A stretch of 60,000 nt of DNA from Bugula neritina (Eukaryota > Bryozoa > Gymnolaemata > Cheilostomatida > Bugulidae): NCBI GenBank assembly GCA_964035545.1, contig OZ037766.1:3468501-3528500 (forward strand), read 5' to 3'. The position numbers and the translations under genes were made by a program. The stretch's first letter is position 1; each line of letters begins with the position of its first letter. A model generated the notes under the pieces. It saw only the letters and a list, made by a program, of their open reading frames with translations. It ran no database searches and was not told the origin of the DNA. This document shows positions 1 through 14,700 of the stretch, in pieces.

Positions 1-184
1 GAGTAGGTTTATCTTACATCGTAGTCAGTAGCTTTACTGTATATACAGTATACCACCTGTTATCCTAAATTCATTTTATGTAAACACAAGCCTTGTTATT
101 GTAGAAGTATGTACACTCTCTTTATATATGATTATATTAGCATGAAACCATTTAGCTAATCATATGATTTGCTATAACTTCTAG

Positions 185-1515
185 AGAGATTGACAGTCAC
201 AAAGCTGGAAAGAAGAGTGATAGGAGTAACAAAGTCTCACCTCGTTCTCATCAGGTGAATATAACTCCTCATTATCTTGACTATCTTGTTGCTGCTAAAA
301 AATTTGGTGATTTTAGCGAAGAAATTGAAATGAGATGAACAGCAAGTTTTGAACATTACTTTTTGATCAATTAGCAGTTCAGTAAAAACCTTAGTAAATT
401 TTTTCTATCCATCATCTTACATAATACTATTTTTGTTATATTTAAATCATATTTGCTTTTCTCTCTCAAATTGTTAACTAATAGTAATAACCCAATATAG
501 TTTTGAGCCTGAATTAATATTTTTTCATGGCGTTTCACTACCTATGTTCAATTAGTTGTCTTATAACTTAATACTTCTGTAGGGGTCACCAGTTGCCCTG
601 AGGGCCAAGGGGCGAATAAACAGACCAGTGCTAGACTTGGTACAGAAGTTTGATGCCCAAAGCAGCGACAGTTCATCACCGCTAGTCAGCCCAACGGCAA
701 TTCCAGTGTCATCCTCACCTCAAATGGTGAAAATCACAGAAAGACTCATGCAAAGTAAAGCTAACAAGTCACACAGGTGTGTAAACTTAGTTGGGAGTTG
801 CCTTCTCATCTAATCAAGAGCAGATAACAAGCACAAGAAATCTTGACTCTCATGGAAATTTTGGTTTTTAAATTTCTATTAAATGTGCAATTACAGTTTA
901 TTGAATATATTTTTTGCAAATTTGCATAGATTTATCACAATGGCCTTACCATTCCAATCTAAATACTGAAAGGTTCCACTTTGCCAATCAATAATATCAA
1001 ATTACAACTGAATGTCGAGTACATATTTTCTTAGCCATTTTTGCATTTATTTAGAGTTACTATGCCTATATGAAAAGGCACCACTGGAGCTAAGGGCATG
1101 GCCTAGTAGTTAGGGGTGTGGTCTAGGATTTAAGGGTGTGGCTTAGTAGTTAGGGGTGCGGTCTAGTATTTAAGGGTGTGGCTTAGTAGTTAAGAATGTG
1201 GCCTAGTAGTTAGGAGAGTGGCCAAGTAGGTAGGGGTGTGGCCTCATAAAAGTTTTTTCTGTTCTTTAAAAATATTTTGGGACATGTTTGCACATTCTGA
1301 GACTAAGTAATCTAAAGCACACCTGAAAACCCTGTTGCCATTAGATGGTCACACTGACAGTGTGACTACTATAATAAAACGTGAGTCTGTATGTATATGC
1401 GTGCTATTATGATTTCAGGTACACTGTTGACTTAACGCGGCATGTGAAAGAAATTCCAAGAGAGGGTGCTGTACAAAGAGCCCGCACAATTTTTATGGAT
1501 ATGCAAAGCTCCTAA
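185..1515 (+). CDS. 3' end of an unrecognised gene (last three coding exons)
   Basis: Three exons join in one open frame: 185-254 (acceptor ..TTCTAG, donor CAG|GTGAAT), 583-776 (donor CACAG|GTGTGT) and 1419-1515 (acceptor TTTCAG), ending in TAA at 1513-1515. The junction phases (0, then 2) agree. The readable C-terminus is about 120 residues. It has a basic, Ser-rich low-complexity stretch, then the segment RINRPVLDLVQKFDAQ, a Ser/Pro-rich linker, and a charged, probably helical end (TVDLTRHVKEIPREGAVQRA). This looks like the tail of a larger cytoplasmic or scaffold protein, but I do not recognise the family and assign no function. Upstream exons lie outside the window or were not found before 185. 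The intron 777-1418 contains a minisatellite. Confidence 0.6.
1087..1250. repeat. Minisatellite in the last intron of the first gene
   Basis: About eight imperfect copies of a unit near 20 bp, consensus roughly GTGGCCTAGTAGTTAGGGGT, with variants GGTCTAGTATTTAAGGGTGT. The units alternate between 'tagtagtta' and 'tagtattta' types, hinting at a dimeric higher-order unit. It lies wholly within intron 777-1418 and has no coding frame. Confidence 0.8.
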
Positions 1516-3058
1516 GCTAAACCTAAACATGTTTGCATTTGTAACTATAGATACCAGATGTATAATATATATCTATTGATTGATTCTCAAACTTGAAGCA
1601 AATCTTCCTACAAAAGTAGAAATATTTTATTACATAAGTTATTAAACCAAATAGATTTTTTCATTTTAATTGCTGTGCCAAATCTATTTGATCCTGCGGC
1701 TAACAACAAATCTATTAAAGTTTGTTTATTTTTGTATTCACTGAAATTATTTTAAATACTATATTATTTATTATTTTTAAAGGCTTGCAATTATTCACCT
1801 AATAATCATCATTATAACAAAAATGTTCTTTTTATGCTTTATTCAATGTATAAAGTGATAATTGCATCAAATAAAAATGATGCAAGTCACCAACAATAAA
1901 TGTCATACATAAATCTTTTGTAAATAACCTATGTGATGTAGTTTTCTGAGCATAAAATACAAAAGTAACTAAAAATCAACACCATTTCTTACAAACCAAT
2001 GACTTTAAAAACATTGAATATTCACATGACTTGCTATCAGAAATTTAGTATAAAAACTTAAACTTGGTAAGGCATTACTTGAAAAATTATGTCCCACACT
2101 CTATGCTACCCAAATGATTATATTCACACGCATATTGCAATTTCTTATCTTCAGTCAAACAAACTTTGAAAACGCCTATGACAGATCAATTGTAGAATAT
2201 TGACTATTATTATTTGAAATGCCAACACTAATTTATTATTTAATAAATGTTTCATAGTAATACCAGTATGGTTACAGCACTCTATTTATAGAACATTGAG
2301 TAATGCAAAGCAAGAGAAATCAGCTCTTGTGACATAACTAAATGTCGGCACTCGTTCTGGTAACTCCCTGGTGTAATTTAGCTGCACAGCTGGGCTTTAT
2401 GATTGGCATGAACCATATGGTGTAACATATGTACAAGATTTACAATAAAGCAAATTTAATTAATATATTATTATGATACACATAAAAGGTATGTAATTTT
2501 GAAAATTAGTTAGACATTTTAAGGAGGTTATTTGTATTGTACAAAAACAACATCAAATAAATAAATTTAGTTGTAAGTTGTATTAATTACACATTTAACT
2601 TCAGCAATGAAAATTGTTGGTACCTACTCTAATTTTGTTATTACAGTTAATATAAAAATACTGTCTTACCTCAGAAATGTGATTTATGAAAAAAATAACT
2701 TGTTAGCAGATTTGTTTTTTAAAATGACAACATTTTAAAATTTCTCAAATACTTTACTTCGTCATTGTGTTTACTTTTTTATTTACAAGAAATCAGCTTT
2801 TGAAATAGTCTATTTTTAAGTTATGGTGACCCCCAACGATGAACTTAGTAATTGACAAACATTAAAATTAGACTTAAAGCAAAAATCATACACTGCTTTT
2901 CCAAGCTTCACATTATTCGAATAGATATTTCATTTGAGGTTTGAAAGGAGTTGCATCAAATGAAACCACTACCATAAATTCATGCAAACCACAACCACAA
3001 GGTCATTGTACTGGCATCCATTCCAATAATGTGAAGTAATGAAAACGCAATGACAGAT
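1516..3058. other. AT-rich intergenic DNA
   Basis: This stretch lies between the stop of the + strand gene and the stop of the - strand gene, so it should hold two convergent 3' UTRs. It is very AT-rich and has no open frame I would support. ATTAAA-type hexamers occur after 1515 but I could not pick the real poly(A) site. Confidence 0.5.
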
Positions 3059-5179
3059 TCAATTATTATTTTGTAAATCTATGCAATTAGTTAACAGAAT
3101 TTTTATCATGGCCTTCATGAGTCTATATCTCTGAAAGAAGATGTATTGTTTACTACTCTGATAGCTGTCTTCTAATTGGTCGATCTGAGCCCTGATAAAG
3201 GATATTCGTTTCTGTAGCAGATGAATTCTGTTGGACAGCTCAGATTTTGGGCACTCAGGAATGCTGACTGCAACAGCAAATATCACAAAACTGAAACTAA
3301 GCACAACTTATAAAATAAAACTATAAACAAAATGCGTCATAGTTTCCTAGCAACGTTAGTATCAATTTCGTTGCTTTCATCTTTGCAAATTACGCTTTGT
3401 GTTATGCCTCAACGTAGTTATTTTATTATTTACGTTGCTTTTATATTTTCTTTGAGTAGACTTCCTTAGACATATGCTTTAATCTTGAAGTATCTTAATT
3501 AAATAGGAAAAAATTCAAGTAAAATATTGTTAAAATTACTAACACCGCTACTTGTATTTCTTTTATCTCAGAAAACAATTTCCTGTGTACGTACTGAGAG
3601 GTTTTCTGACACCTGGTGTCATCATGAGGACAAGGGAGTTAACTCCAATAGCATGTGATACTTCTGGCAACACTTCAAGTCTTGCGTACATCACCGTACG
3701 TTTGATCATCCCCTTCAGTCTGGTGTATCTTCTTATGATCTCGTAGTTTTTACTGTCTTCATATTCTCCTGCATATATCATATGATATGTATATATGATA
3801 TCATCATATGTATATATGATATGTATATATGATATTATCATATGTGTATATGATATGTATATATAATGATATTATCATATGTATATATGATATGTACATA
3901 TGATATTATCATATGTATATATGATATGTATATATGATATTATCATATGTATATATGATAATATCATATATGTATATATGATATGTATATATATGATATG
4001 CATATACAATATTTATATCTGATATGTAGGCTATATATGATGCATATGTGATATGCATATATTATGTGGTATGCACATATTTGATATGCATATCACATAT
4101 TATATACATATCACATATGAGTACCATGCATATATGTGATAAATATGCATATAATATGTGATACATTAATTATACACCTAAATGGTGTAAATTCCTGAGT
4201 GTATATAGTGTTTAGAAACTATTTTACTGCTTGTGAATTGCTCACACCTTCAATTATTTCAGATAGCATGCAATAGTAAAAATCAAGAGTCATTCAACTT
4301 TTTAAATTATGTAGCAGCAATTGAAAAAAATAAAATAATTAAAAATTCTTCTATAATACCAACAGCAGTTCAAAGTCACAGCAATATGTTACTCTGTAGT
4401 TACATATTGAACTTGACAATATGCATAATTAAATCTATCGGTTAATAATTCATGCCTAATATTACTCACAAGTTGGTCCCTTAGCTGCACTTGAATGTTT
4501 TCAATTATAAAGTATGCATTATTTTAATTCAAAAAAGCTTTCTCCCAGGTTAGCCTATAACGAAGCTACAAATTAGCAAAATAGCACGTATATGCTTTGT
4601 GTAACCATTGAAATCATAACCTATCCAAGTTTAATTTTCAACTTATATTTATTGAGCAACTTATAAATGTAAATCAACATTTAATGAAAAAACCGCAAAT
4701 ATAATTTATTTTCACATTAAAAATGTATCTTGTTGGTGTGCGATAAACTATTAGTAGGCCTAAAAGTATTTTTTATTTTACTACATTATTTTTAGCTTGG
4801 AAATTTCACAAGCATTTTTTCAGAAATAATTATATGGTGCAGTTCTTACACGATGAAAAAACATTGATATGTTGACTCATAAACTCTTATTTTTTTATTT
4901 AAAATTTGTTTTATACATTAAACATTTTGCTCCATGTTTTGTTATACAGCAACTGCTAAAGAATGTTATAAGCTTATGCCTATTACCTTTAACAAGATCC
5001 AACACCTTCTTCAACTTTGCCAACTGTTCGAAATACTTCCTGTATTCAATTATTCTGCTGTCGATGCTGCTTCCCTTGCCGTTGATAGATGCTCCTTTAT
5101 TTCCTTTCCGTATTCCATTTTCATGGTTCAGAGCTGCAAGGAATTGAGAGGCAAACTTACCGAGAGACTCTTTCAACAT
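3059..5179 (-). CDS. Unrecognised 191-residue protein, three exons
   Basis: Exons 4987-5179, 3595-3768 and 3059-3267 total 576 bp and join in phase to 191 residues. Junctions are AAAG|GTAATA with ATGCAG|GAG, and CTCA|GTACGT with TTGCAG|TC. The ATG at 5179 is the first in frame after an upstream stop. The protein is small, basic and mostly helical. Residues 1-65 hold a Gly/Lys/Ser-rich loop (KGNKGASINGKGSS) followed by a charged helix. The middle carries EIIRRYTRLKGMIKRT and a Gly/Pro-containing segment (SHAIGVNSLVLMM). The C-terminus reads as a coiled coil (LSNRIHLLQKRISFIRAQID). It has no signal peptide and no clear membrane helix. I do not recognise the family. Phase agreement across both introns is the main evidence that it is real. 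Confidence 0.6.
3771..4170. repeat. AT-rich satellite-like tandem repeat
   Basis: About 400 bp of degenerate repeats of roughly 34 bp built from the palindromic modules CATATG, GATATC and ATATGATATGTATATA. It lies in intron 1 (3769-4986) of the - strand 191-residue gene and begins directly at that intron's 3' splice site. The acceptor (ATATATGCAG) therefore has repeat sequence where a pyrimidine tract is expected. Confidence 0.85.
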
Positions 5180-5199
5180 ACCGAGTGTGAGCGACCACT

Positions 5200-8100
5200 G
5201 GCTTAAGTCAGTTCACAGTTACTAGTTCAAGAAAATGAAAAGGATAACTTCATGTTTAAACCTAGTGAGTTTTTTCTGTATGACGTTTAAAATTATGTAA
5301 TATTTTTCCAGTGCTATGTGTGCCACACCACGTAGTCATGAGACTTCAGTCCTGCGTGCGGACAGATAAAGCACTATAATATACCTAAGTGAAATTTTCA
5401 ATCACTTTTAACATGTTACTGCTAGGACGTTGAACTCTATGAAGAGTCAAGTTGTTTGATGCTGACACTGATGAACGTTCGTTGGTCAGCGTGGCAGCGT
5501 TGAACTACATTGTACTTTGCATGCAGTAAGAAAATAGTATCATAAAATATGATTATGAAATTAGATTACAAATCCTATTCCTACCATTTCTATGCATTGG
5601 GTTTCATAATTTGATAAACTATAATGATATTTCAGTTGTATGTGAGTGGAGTAACAATCACTACTACCACTTGCAACACAATTGCCCCTTGTACACTGTA
5701 TATGTCTACCAAACATATGCATCATGCAGCTACAATTTTAAATTACTATTTCCAACTATAATATAATTATACTATAAATCTAAGATTAGCAAAAAACAGC
5801 CATTAACTTAAAAAATGCAAGCAATTTTTTCGAAAACAAAATTATTTGTTGAAGTTATTTTGTCAAAACAAATGCAGTGAAAGGTATTTTCACAAGTACC
5901 CTGTACTATTTGTTAAAAAAGCAAAGCAGGAAGTGAAACAAAAAATAAGGAACATATCAACTGTCACTTAAAGCAGAAGCTATAATATAATATCAAATAG
6001 CTAGTGGAGAGGAGGCTGATAACAGTAATAAACAAAAGAATGCAAAGTAAAAAGGAGCATTTCTCTTAACAATAACAGCAATGGCATTAAGAGTGTTTTT
6101 CATCATTTCCAGAATAAGCATTAAACACAATTAAATGTCTTAAATTGAAAGCTAAGACCGTTCAATATTATAAAGAAAAATGTAAATACGTAGGTACTAT
6201 ATATTAGTGCTGTTATTTTAGATTAAGAATTTTGTGAACTTCCTAAACTGATTTTTTTTATTCTCTGGAAGCCAAAACGTTTTTGCTTAATGAATCTTGT
6301 AAAATGAAATAATATGACAAAACCATTGAATACATTCTTGCTGTTTAATTCGCTTTAATTAAAGAATGCTTTTTAAGTATTAAACTAATTTCTCGTAATG
6401 ATATTATTTTGGTTAGTAACTATAAAATATTCAGTTTAGGCTGTGCTGCAGTTTTGATGATATACTTTAGATAAGCAAATTACAGGTCATTTTACTTATT
6501 TCATATCACTTTACTAGTTATACTTATTCATTTGAATATCCTGGACACGATGTATTTGCTATGTGTGATGATGTCATAGATAGTAAGAAGATAATTCTTC
6601 AATAGTGGAGAAAACTCCTAATCTATTTTACTTGGAAAATAGAGTTATTTGCAGCAGAAGGTTATATTCTATGCCAATTGTTAACCAAATACTATGTAAC
6701 ACTGGTGAGCAAAAGATTTTGCCCTACTTTATTTTAGCAATTAGTAGCACGTATTCATCGGGATTTTATATTTTAGATTATATTTTCTAATGGGCTTTTT
6801 AATTATATATCATACAAAGTACTGTATACACCCTGAAGAAATGAATGCACTATAATTTATTACTAAATCTGGCTGAGCTCTAAAATTATTTCATCATGTA
6901 TTGATCTTATTTCATTTTCTTTGCTGCTCAGCCTGTAAATTCAATAAACTGTCTTGTTTAGAAAATGAAAAATTGGAAACATAAAATAGCACTCTGTAGC
7001 TGCGATGAAAAATGGCTCAAGTTGTGTTTTTGAATATATTCACATATTTCAACTTTGAGTGCATCGGAATTAAAGACTTAACTCGTAAAATCATAATTTT
7101 CAAGTGGGTCATATTGTAAACTGTAATTAAATTAATTGTGATTAGGTAAAGTATATCGTATAGCAATTACTTACATGACTATATGTTATGCTAAACCCTA
7201 ATCAAATGCCATTGAGTAACTCCACAAAAGCATAACATTTGACGTATCAATCTTACATTACGTCGCACAGAAATATTGATTTTAATTGTTAATACATAGC
7301 TTTCACTCTGGCAAAAATATACATACATAATAACATAGTGATCATTATTATTTCTATAGAGCCTGTTGCTCTTAATGTAACAATCTTAATATTCAAATGT
7401 AGCAAATTAAAATTTTCCTGAACTCTAAAGTCATAGATTATGCATTATTTAGAAATGGCTAAGGAGGGTATTGCTTACTTTGAACATTATGAAACTAGAT
7501 ACAAATACTTGTACTGATATCACTGTTCCACCCCTACAGTGATATGCGATAAACCCTTGGTTCACCTATCAATGGAAAGTGAGAGAATATTCAATGTGTA
7601 GGGTCAAAAGGTTGTTCTAGCCGGGGAGTGGCATCACCATCAACAGTGCAAGAGTTTGCATTGCAAGCAGAGCTTTACTAATAGCGTTTGCATTAGGTTC
7701 AGACAAAGTATAATCTCATAGATGTAAATGTAGAAAATAGCATCATAAATAGCTGCTATATTTAAGACAAACCTAAATTGACCGGTATAATAGAACATAT
7801 ATTTATTTTAGCTGCATGCATGCAGCTTGCAGGTACCATATATTGTTTTAAGTTATATAACTAGGTATACCAATTAGTTTTCGATCAAAATAAGCTGTTG
7901 CCCTGCAGAGCTGAGATAAAAGGGGAAAATACTTTGCTGTTACTATAGTAACATCAGTATAAACATAAACTCCCTAATTAAAGTTGAATAAAACTACCAA
8001 CTGGTTTTATAAGCACCATACACCCAGACAGCTAATGCTGAAAATCTATCAAGGTATAAGAACTTCCACATGCATGTAATAATCGTGTTAAACAACTTTC

Positions 8101-11100
8101 TCTACTATAATGAGAGTGCACTTGTTCATTGCAAGCACTTGTGATGCATGTCAAAAATTGATATAAGAATTGCAACTTTAATCAATATTTGCTTGAGCTG
8201 TATGGTGTAGACTTAGTAATTTACTTAATACATGCTTTGCACTAAGAAATTATTTCCCAGTTTTTAAAGTGATGTATCCTGATGCTCAACTTTATAAGAT
8301 GGTTTGTATTTCAATCACTTCTTTTTTAATTTAAAATCAAAAGATTTGGTAAATCTTACTTATACATAGCTTCCAAACTTCTATTATCACAAAATTTAGA
8401 CAACGTAATAACTACAGTTTTTATAAGCATTTACTGCATATTTTTCTTATATTTGAAACTTTTTTGAATTTGAGGCTATATATGAAATGGCATTTTAGAA
8501 AAAGACAACATTTATGTTCAACATCTAAATGTCATTACTTTTATTGATAGATAAAAGACAGCATGTTTTGCATGTAAGAACCCCTGATTGAAAGGGTCTT
8601 TTTAAAGAGGGCTTTAAGTACTTATATTAATGTGGGGCACAGGAGCAATTATGACTGGAAGCTTTTCCTAACATCATCAATAGCCTTTACTGGAGTTCGG
8701 ACCACCTTGTGTTTATGTTGCTCCCCTATTCAATACTGTAAGGCTTTTTATGTTATGCTTTAATAATATCTAGTTGGGCCTAATCGCATTGTAGTAAATA
8801 CATTTCACTATATGCATACAATCATTTTATGAAAAACTTTGTGAATGGTTAATTTATTTCCCAATTCAAGTTTTATGAACTCTCCACCAATAATTAAACC
8901 CGTTAGTCCCACTGTGGGTGTGAGCTACAGCAGCTTTCATTTACAATTTATAGTCTAGCATTAAGCTTTAAGCTTTTTTAAATTGATCAGCCATTGTATT
9001 CACTGGAAAGAAGTTTATAATTACAAATAATTATCGACCAATGAACCTATAACATCTTTAAACCAAAAGATCTACAGTATACACAGTTTATATAGGCACT
9101 GTGTATACATGCAGCAGGGCGATTAGCATGACTCTTTTTAATTGCTCTGGGGAATCTAAATTCTTACTGCATGAGAGGTCAAAGGGACTCCGAAGATTGT
9201 AACAAGAAATATGACAACCATACATTAGAGCAGCGTGTCTAGTGATGTTGCTCATGATACAACTATTGGAGGATCATTGATTTGTCTTGTAACAAACTAA
9301 TATTTTTTTACTAATAGTTATTCTATAGTAAAAATGCCTGCCTTGCAAAGTTACAGAGTTTTTCTTTGCTTTGTTGAATAAATGTTATAGTTAGACTCAA
9401 TAAACATATTTTTCTACCAATTTTGTCAGCAATGAAAACACTTCAGCTGTCTATTGTCTGATCATTTAGATAAATATGCTAGCAGAAGTAGAAAAAATCA
9501 AACTGAGTTTATAAAAACATAATAAGCTACTTATATACATATGTATATGACTGCTAACAATAATAGCTGCATACCTAACAGATTTCAAAAACATTTACTA
9601 TAATACACAAGGTATAGCCCTTAATTTGCATTGCATTTAGCTTAATTATTGAATTTAGGTTAAAGAAAGCAAATTGAAGAAAACTAAACTAAGATTATAG
9701 TACGGTACTCAAATAATTGTAATAAATGTCAATGGCTTAATAATAATGACGAACTACCAGGTTATTGCAGGTGGGGCAGCTACTTTAAGAACCACAGGCC
9801 AGTTTACCCCAATTCAGTAGACAGGCGGTATAAAGAATTAGCCTAGAACCTTGGTTAATAAAGGGTTTTATTGGACATCATATTAACAAACATGAACAAC
9901 TAGTGTTCCTAATAAATAAAGTTTCAAAACTTGATTTACTTTTTCAAGAAATCGCTTTACCTTTAGCAATTGCCACTTGCCACCATTCCCTTCCGGACAA
10001 TTTGCTGACTTCTTGTCGCGATGGAAACGCTGAGGAAAGACAACTGCTTGGGGTTCCAAGACTATGGTTTGAGGACAGAATGCTCAGTGAACGAGTCATA
10101 GCATTGAACATTATGTTGAGTGACTTACTTTTGGTTCTACACTAACTTACTCCTCGCTCTACACTGCAAACCCCCTCTTCAGCTCTGAATTTGAACAGCA
10201 GTGCAACAATTGACTTTGGAGATTTTGCTTTTACAGACAATCTAATCACAATTTTATTTAATAAACTCACTCCAAGGGTGTTGAAAGATGAATATTGATT
10301 GTGTTAGCGAGGATAGCTTGATGCTGTCAATGCTAGAGTTTCTTCCTTTTAATCACAACGAGCTCTAAATGATTAGCGTATGCACCTTGTGAATAACTCT
10401 CGCATAATTACGTTAATTAAATATTTTGCAAGATGAAACCCGAAGGCGCAATGGCATCAGAAAATCGAGGTCAAGTTTTGCTGCGTGCTCTGGGAGCCCA
10501 TGAGTCTTTAGTGACTTACATCACACATCTTTAGAGCTTCTTCACCATCCTAAAGGCTAAATTAGGTAATTTTTTGACAAAGTATTTTTTTATAAAAATA
10601 GAAGAAATTGAAGATTTGTATATAAGCAACATGAAACAAGTTTAGTGAGCTTAGCTAAAGAATTGAAAGAGCACGAACAGCAAGCACTGCTGAAGAGTAA
10701 AACTTTGTCGATGTCAAAGGTCATTTTTATATTATGATCATATGGCATGCTGATTGCGTTATAATACTGCATATACATTCTATGATAAACATATAGTATT
10801 ACATAATAATACTGATCCTCCTCACTAATCTATTGAATGATATCCTTACCTAAAATATTGATAAATTTATAAGAAAAGCTGCAAAGCAGCATCATTTTAC
10901 TAATTAACTAAGAGCATTGTAAACTCATTTTCATTAGATAATAAATATTATCATCAAATGTATTGTTCAGGACTGCTACAACTAAGTGCCTTGTTTTTAA
11001 TTAATAAGGTCAGGATTGAATAGAAAGTGGTTTAATTTCACTTTGTATATTGGTTTTTAATCAGTGTGAAGAATAGACCCTAAATTGTGATCTGGCTGTT

Positions 11101-11662
11101 ATGTAATGCATATCATGTTAGATGTATGAGATTATTAAAGCTTGGTCAAGCTACATGGCTTGTTAGTTGCTTATGACCATATTTTAATCATATATAATTT
11201 AAATCAGAAACCTTAAAACTTTCTAGCTTAATTTTAATCCTAAAAGCTGTGGTAGAAAAATTTAGGAAAAAAATAAAGAAAAAAAATCTCTCTGGTAGAA
11301 AACTGTGCAAATGTTAAAGTACAACAACTCCTGATAAGTTCTTTAGATGTTTTCAAAGATTGACAGCTAATTTTGCAGTATTCAAGTATTACATCAAAGC
11401 TATGGTTTAGGAAGCTGTTATGAAACTACAGCTAATTGGTTGTGGCATAATATGTTAATCACTAAATGTCCAATTATGAGAAATATCAACTACTACTCTA
11501 GTACTATAATTTTTATATAGAGAAATAAAATATATAGATATTATTTTAATTTTTTCCAATGATACTTCTTGGCATAGATAAAATACATATTTAGTAATTA
11601 TTCACTAATTTCTAGCAAGAATTGTGAAAATGACTTTTGTACCATTAATAATAATATATATG

Positions 11663-11745
<83 letters not shown>

Positions 11746-14700
11746 TATGCTATATAATATTCATAACCATGCATGCATAAAGAATTATTTTGGCTTTTCT
11801 CAGCACACAAAAACATTTGCACTAAACATTTTTAGGAAAACTGTCTCATTTCTAACTGCACAAAACTTTGAAGTTGTTGAATCACCTAGTAGCTGCCAGT
11901 ATCACGCAAAAAGCAATTGCATTCACGAAAACATGCATAATGAATTTATGAAACAATGCATAAAATATAAATAATTCCTCTGTTTAAAATAATACATTAA
12001 TTTATTTTTCTGTATTTCTATTTTGCCAGCTTTAGAAATTATATACAACTAAGTGATAGTTTTACTAACTTTTCTCAGGGCTGTAAAAAGCTCCATTTCC
12101 ATTAATCCCAACTAGATTAAACTTTTGGCGGAGAGTGGAAGTCAAACTTTGAGCTTCAGAAGAGAGCATTGTCGTCCGGCATCGGCAGCAGCTAACTCAA
12201 TGTTTCGTCTGAATTTACAATTAACAGATCAATAAATAATAATGAATTCATTAGGTGATTGAAATGTCAACACCTGTGCATCAATAGGCTATGCAATCAA
12301 CTGTCATCCTTGTTATTCAATGTTTTAGAGATTAAAAATTACAACATAACTTTAAACAACAATGAGATTTCAGATTTCTAACTTATATATAATAGCTTAA
12401 ATATATATTTGTATAAAAGTATTGATTCATGCTTTAGTTTCAGCCTTTTTGTATATTCAACAAATTCGATTGCACCTGAAACGATTTACATGGAAAGATT
12501 GCCTTAGTCATAATATATAACTGAATTATTTCAAAATGTCTTTGGCTTTTTTTTAACTTCTGACATAAAATTTTAGTAACTCAGGGAGATTGAAATATTT
12601 TGAATTAAAAATTGAATTTCTTTTAGAGAAAAGCTGAATTGAAAGTAATAAAGATAATTACATAACTATTTTAATCGTTATTATTCTACTGATGTCTAGC
12701 CTTTGATAAAATATTATATACATATACATAAGCATGTTTACAGTAAAGTAATAATAATTTACAATAATATTGTTACCATTTGTCTGTGACACCACTACGG
12801 TCTTAAAACTAAAGCACAGTTTAAAATTTAGACTCTGTTTATTAGCTAACAAGCAAGTCTACTTTACAAATTTCGACATATTCTGCAATGCTGTTCTGAA
12901 AGTATTTAAAATCAAATTTATTTTATGTACTAATGAATATGTATACAGGCATTGCTTCTGCTCCATATTAAGATAAATTTCTCCTACATATATGTAGCTA
13001 CTTACGGGTTTATAAATATGTGAGAACACAATTGATGCATTTACTCAGAATGCCGTTTAGTGAACTAGCAAAATGCATTCACATTCATATTGAAACAATA
13101 TTTGGACTAGGTTCATATGGAATGCACAACTAAATTGGAATTAATCAAGTCCATCCCTGAATACATTATTACTGAGTAATTTTTTTGAAATTCAGTTTTT
13201 ATCCCAAATTAATTGACTGAGTCGAGCTAGTAAACTTTCAAACTGAACTATTTTATAAAACTCAGTGAAAAATACAATTAATCACTGCTTTCATTTTGAC
13301 TAGAAAGGTCTTTGTGTAGCAGGTAACTTTTGCAGCGGATTTTTAAACATGAATTTCTTCTTCATGCTCTAAGACCTGTACAATAAAATAATGACTTACA
13401 CTGACCAACTATAGGCAGCCGCTGCATTAATACAACACAAACAATCCCTACTTTGCATGATATTACTTACATGAACGAGATGTCACAGTAGATTTACATT
13501 TGTTTACACACAGTCTGAAAGTTCAATATCCAGGAGTAAACAATATGCTCTCAGTAGTATTCAATAGAATAACTTTAGCATATAATCTTACAATCATAAT
13601 GTATAAGCTACTGCAGTTATAGATAAAATGTAGCATGCTACTGCTATTACTATTCGTTTATATTTTCTATCTAGAGCCTAAATTTGCCCAAATATTGATT
13701 GACTAGAATTATGGGATTATAAAGTAACTTATTAAGAAATTAGCATATATAAACTATAAGCAATAAGCGTAGGAGCAAATGAGAATTATCATACTAATGC
13801 ATGTACAGTGCTTATATATAATTGCATGTAGGGATGGACTGATAACAGTTATAGCATATTCTTTTAAGTAGCAGTAAATAAAAAAACCAGTAAGCCTATT
13901 GGAATCTTTCCATCCCTAAATGTAAGTAATCAATACAACACCTCACCTTGTATCGCAAGCTTTTACAGTTATATACAGCTTATCTGCATAATGTGGTTGG
14001 TTTGTAGAATGTGGTGCATATGGACAGCCAGGTGTAAAACTGCAGCCTTTTCAATTACAGAAATTTGTAGCTTGGGAAGTTATATAACTACAGAAATAAA
14101 TGAAGCAATCATATTTCTTTAAATCAAACATTTATATTTCAGCTATAAGCAAAAAATCACAACTTATATACATGCAGATTGTACACATCTAATCAGATTT
14201 ATGAGCATGTCCAAAGAATTATCTCAATTGTTTTTTGAAGCCTCTACGATTTTTAAATTATTTAATTTTGATTTAATATATACCAATCCTACGCTATCTT
14301 TAAACAATTGCTACAAACTAAGCTAATAACTAAAAAAGAATTTTAAATTGTACTGTTTTGATCAATACAGCTTATCCATGAACTATTATACTAATAAAAT
14401 GCGTGTACAGTTTGAGAAATATACCACATTGATTTAATCAAGCTTATGCGTTACTGGGTAGCTAAAACACTTATAGAAGCAACATATTATTGATAGTAGT
14501 ACAGCATGGATTGTAAACCAAGAGGGGATTCCTTTCACCTATATGTACAGCCCTAAAACCTTCCCATATAGTTGCCAGACAAGTTAACACCAGTGATTAT
14601 ATTTAGTGTGCTGATATTATAATTATATTATGATCCAATACACTGTCTCATTATATGATAATAGGTCTACTGAATTTTCTCCATATAGGCTTACATGCCT

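Noticed and set aside
9903-10145. 80-residue frame in a GC-richer patch
   Set aside because: No recognisable motif, no supporting splice partners, and the opposite strand is equally open. It is left as unassigned DNA.
11624-11974. 116-residue open frame with a long Ile-Tyr run
   Set aside because: It is the translation of an (AT)n microsatellite with AT-rich flanks.
12106-12230. Possible - strand exon (NLVGINGNGAFYSPEK)
   Set aside because: A GTTAGT donor follows, but no matching exon was found on either side and the family is unknown.
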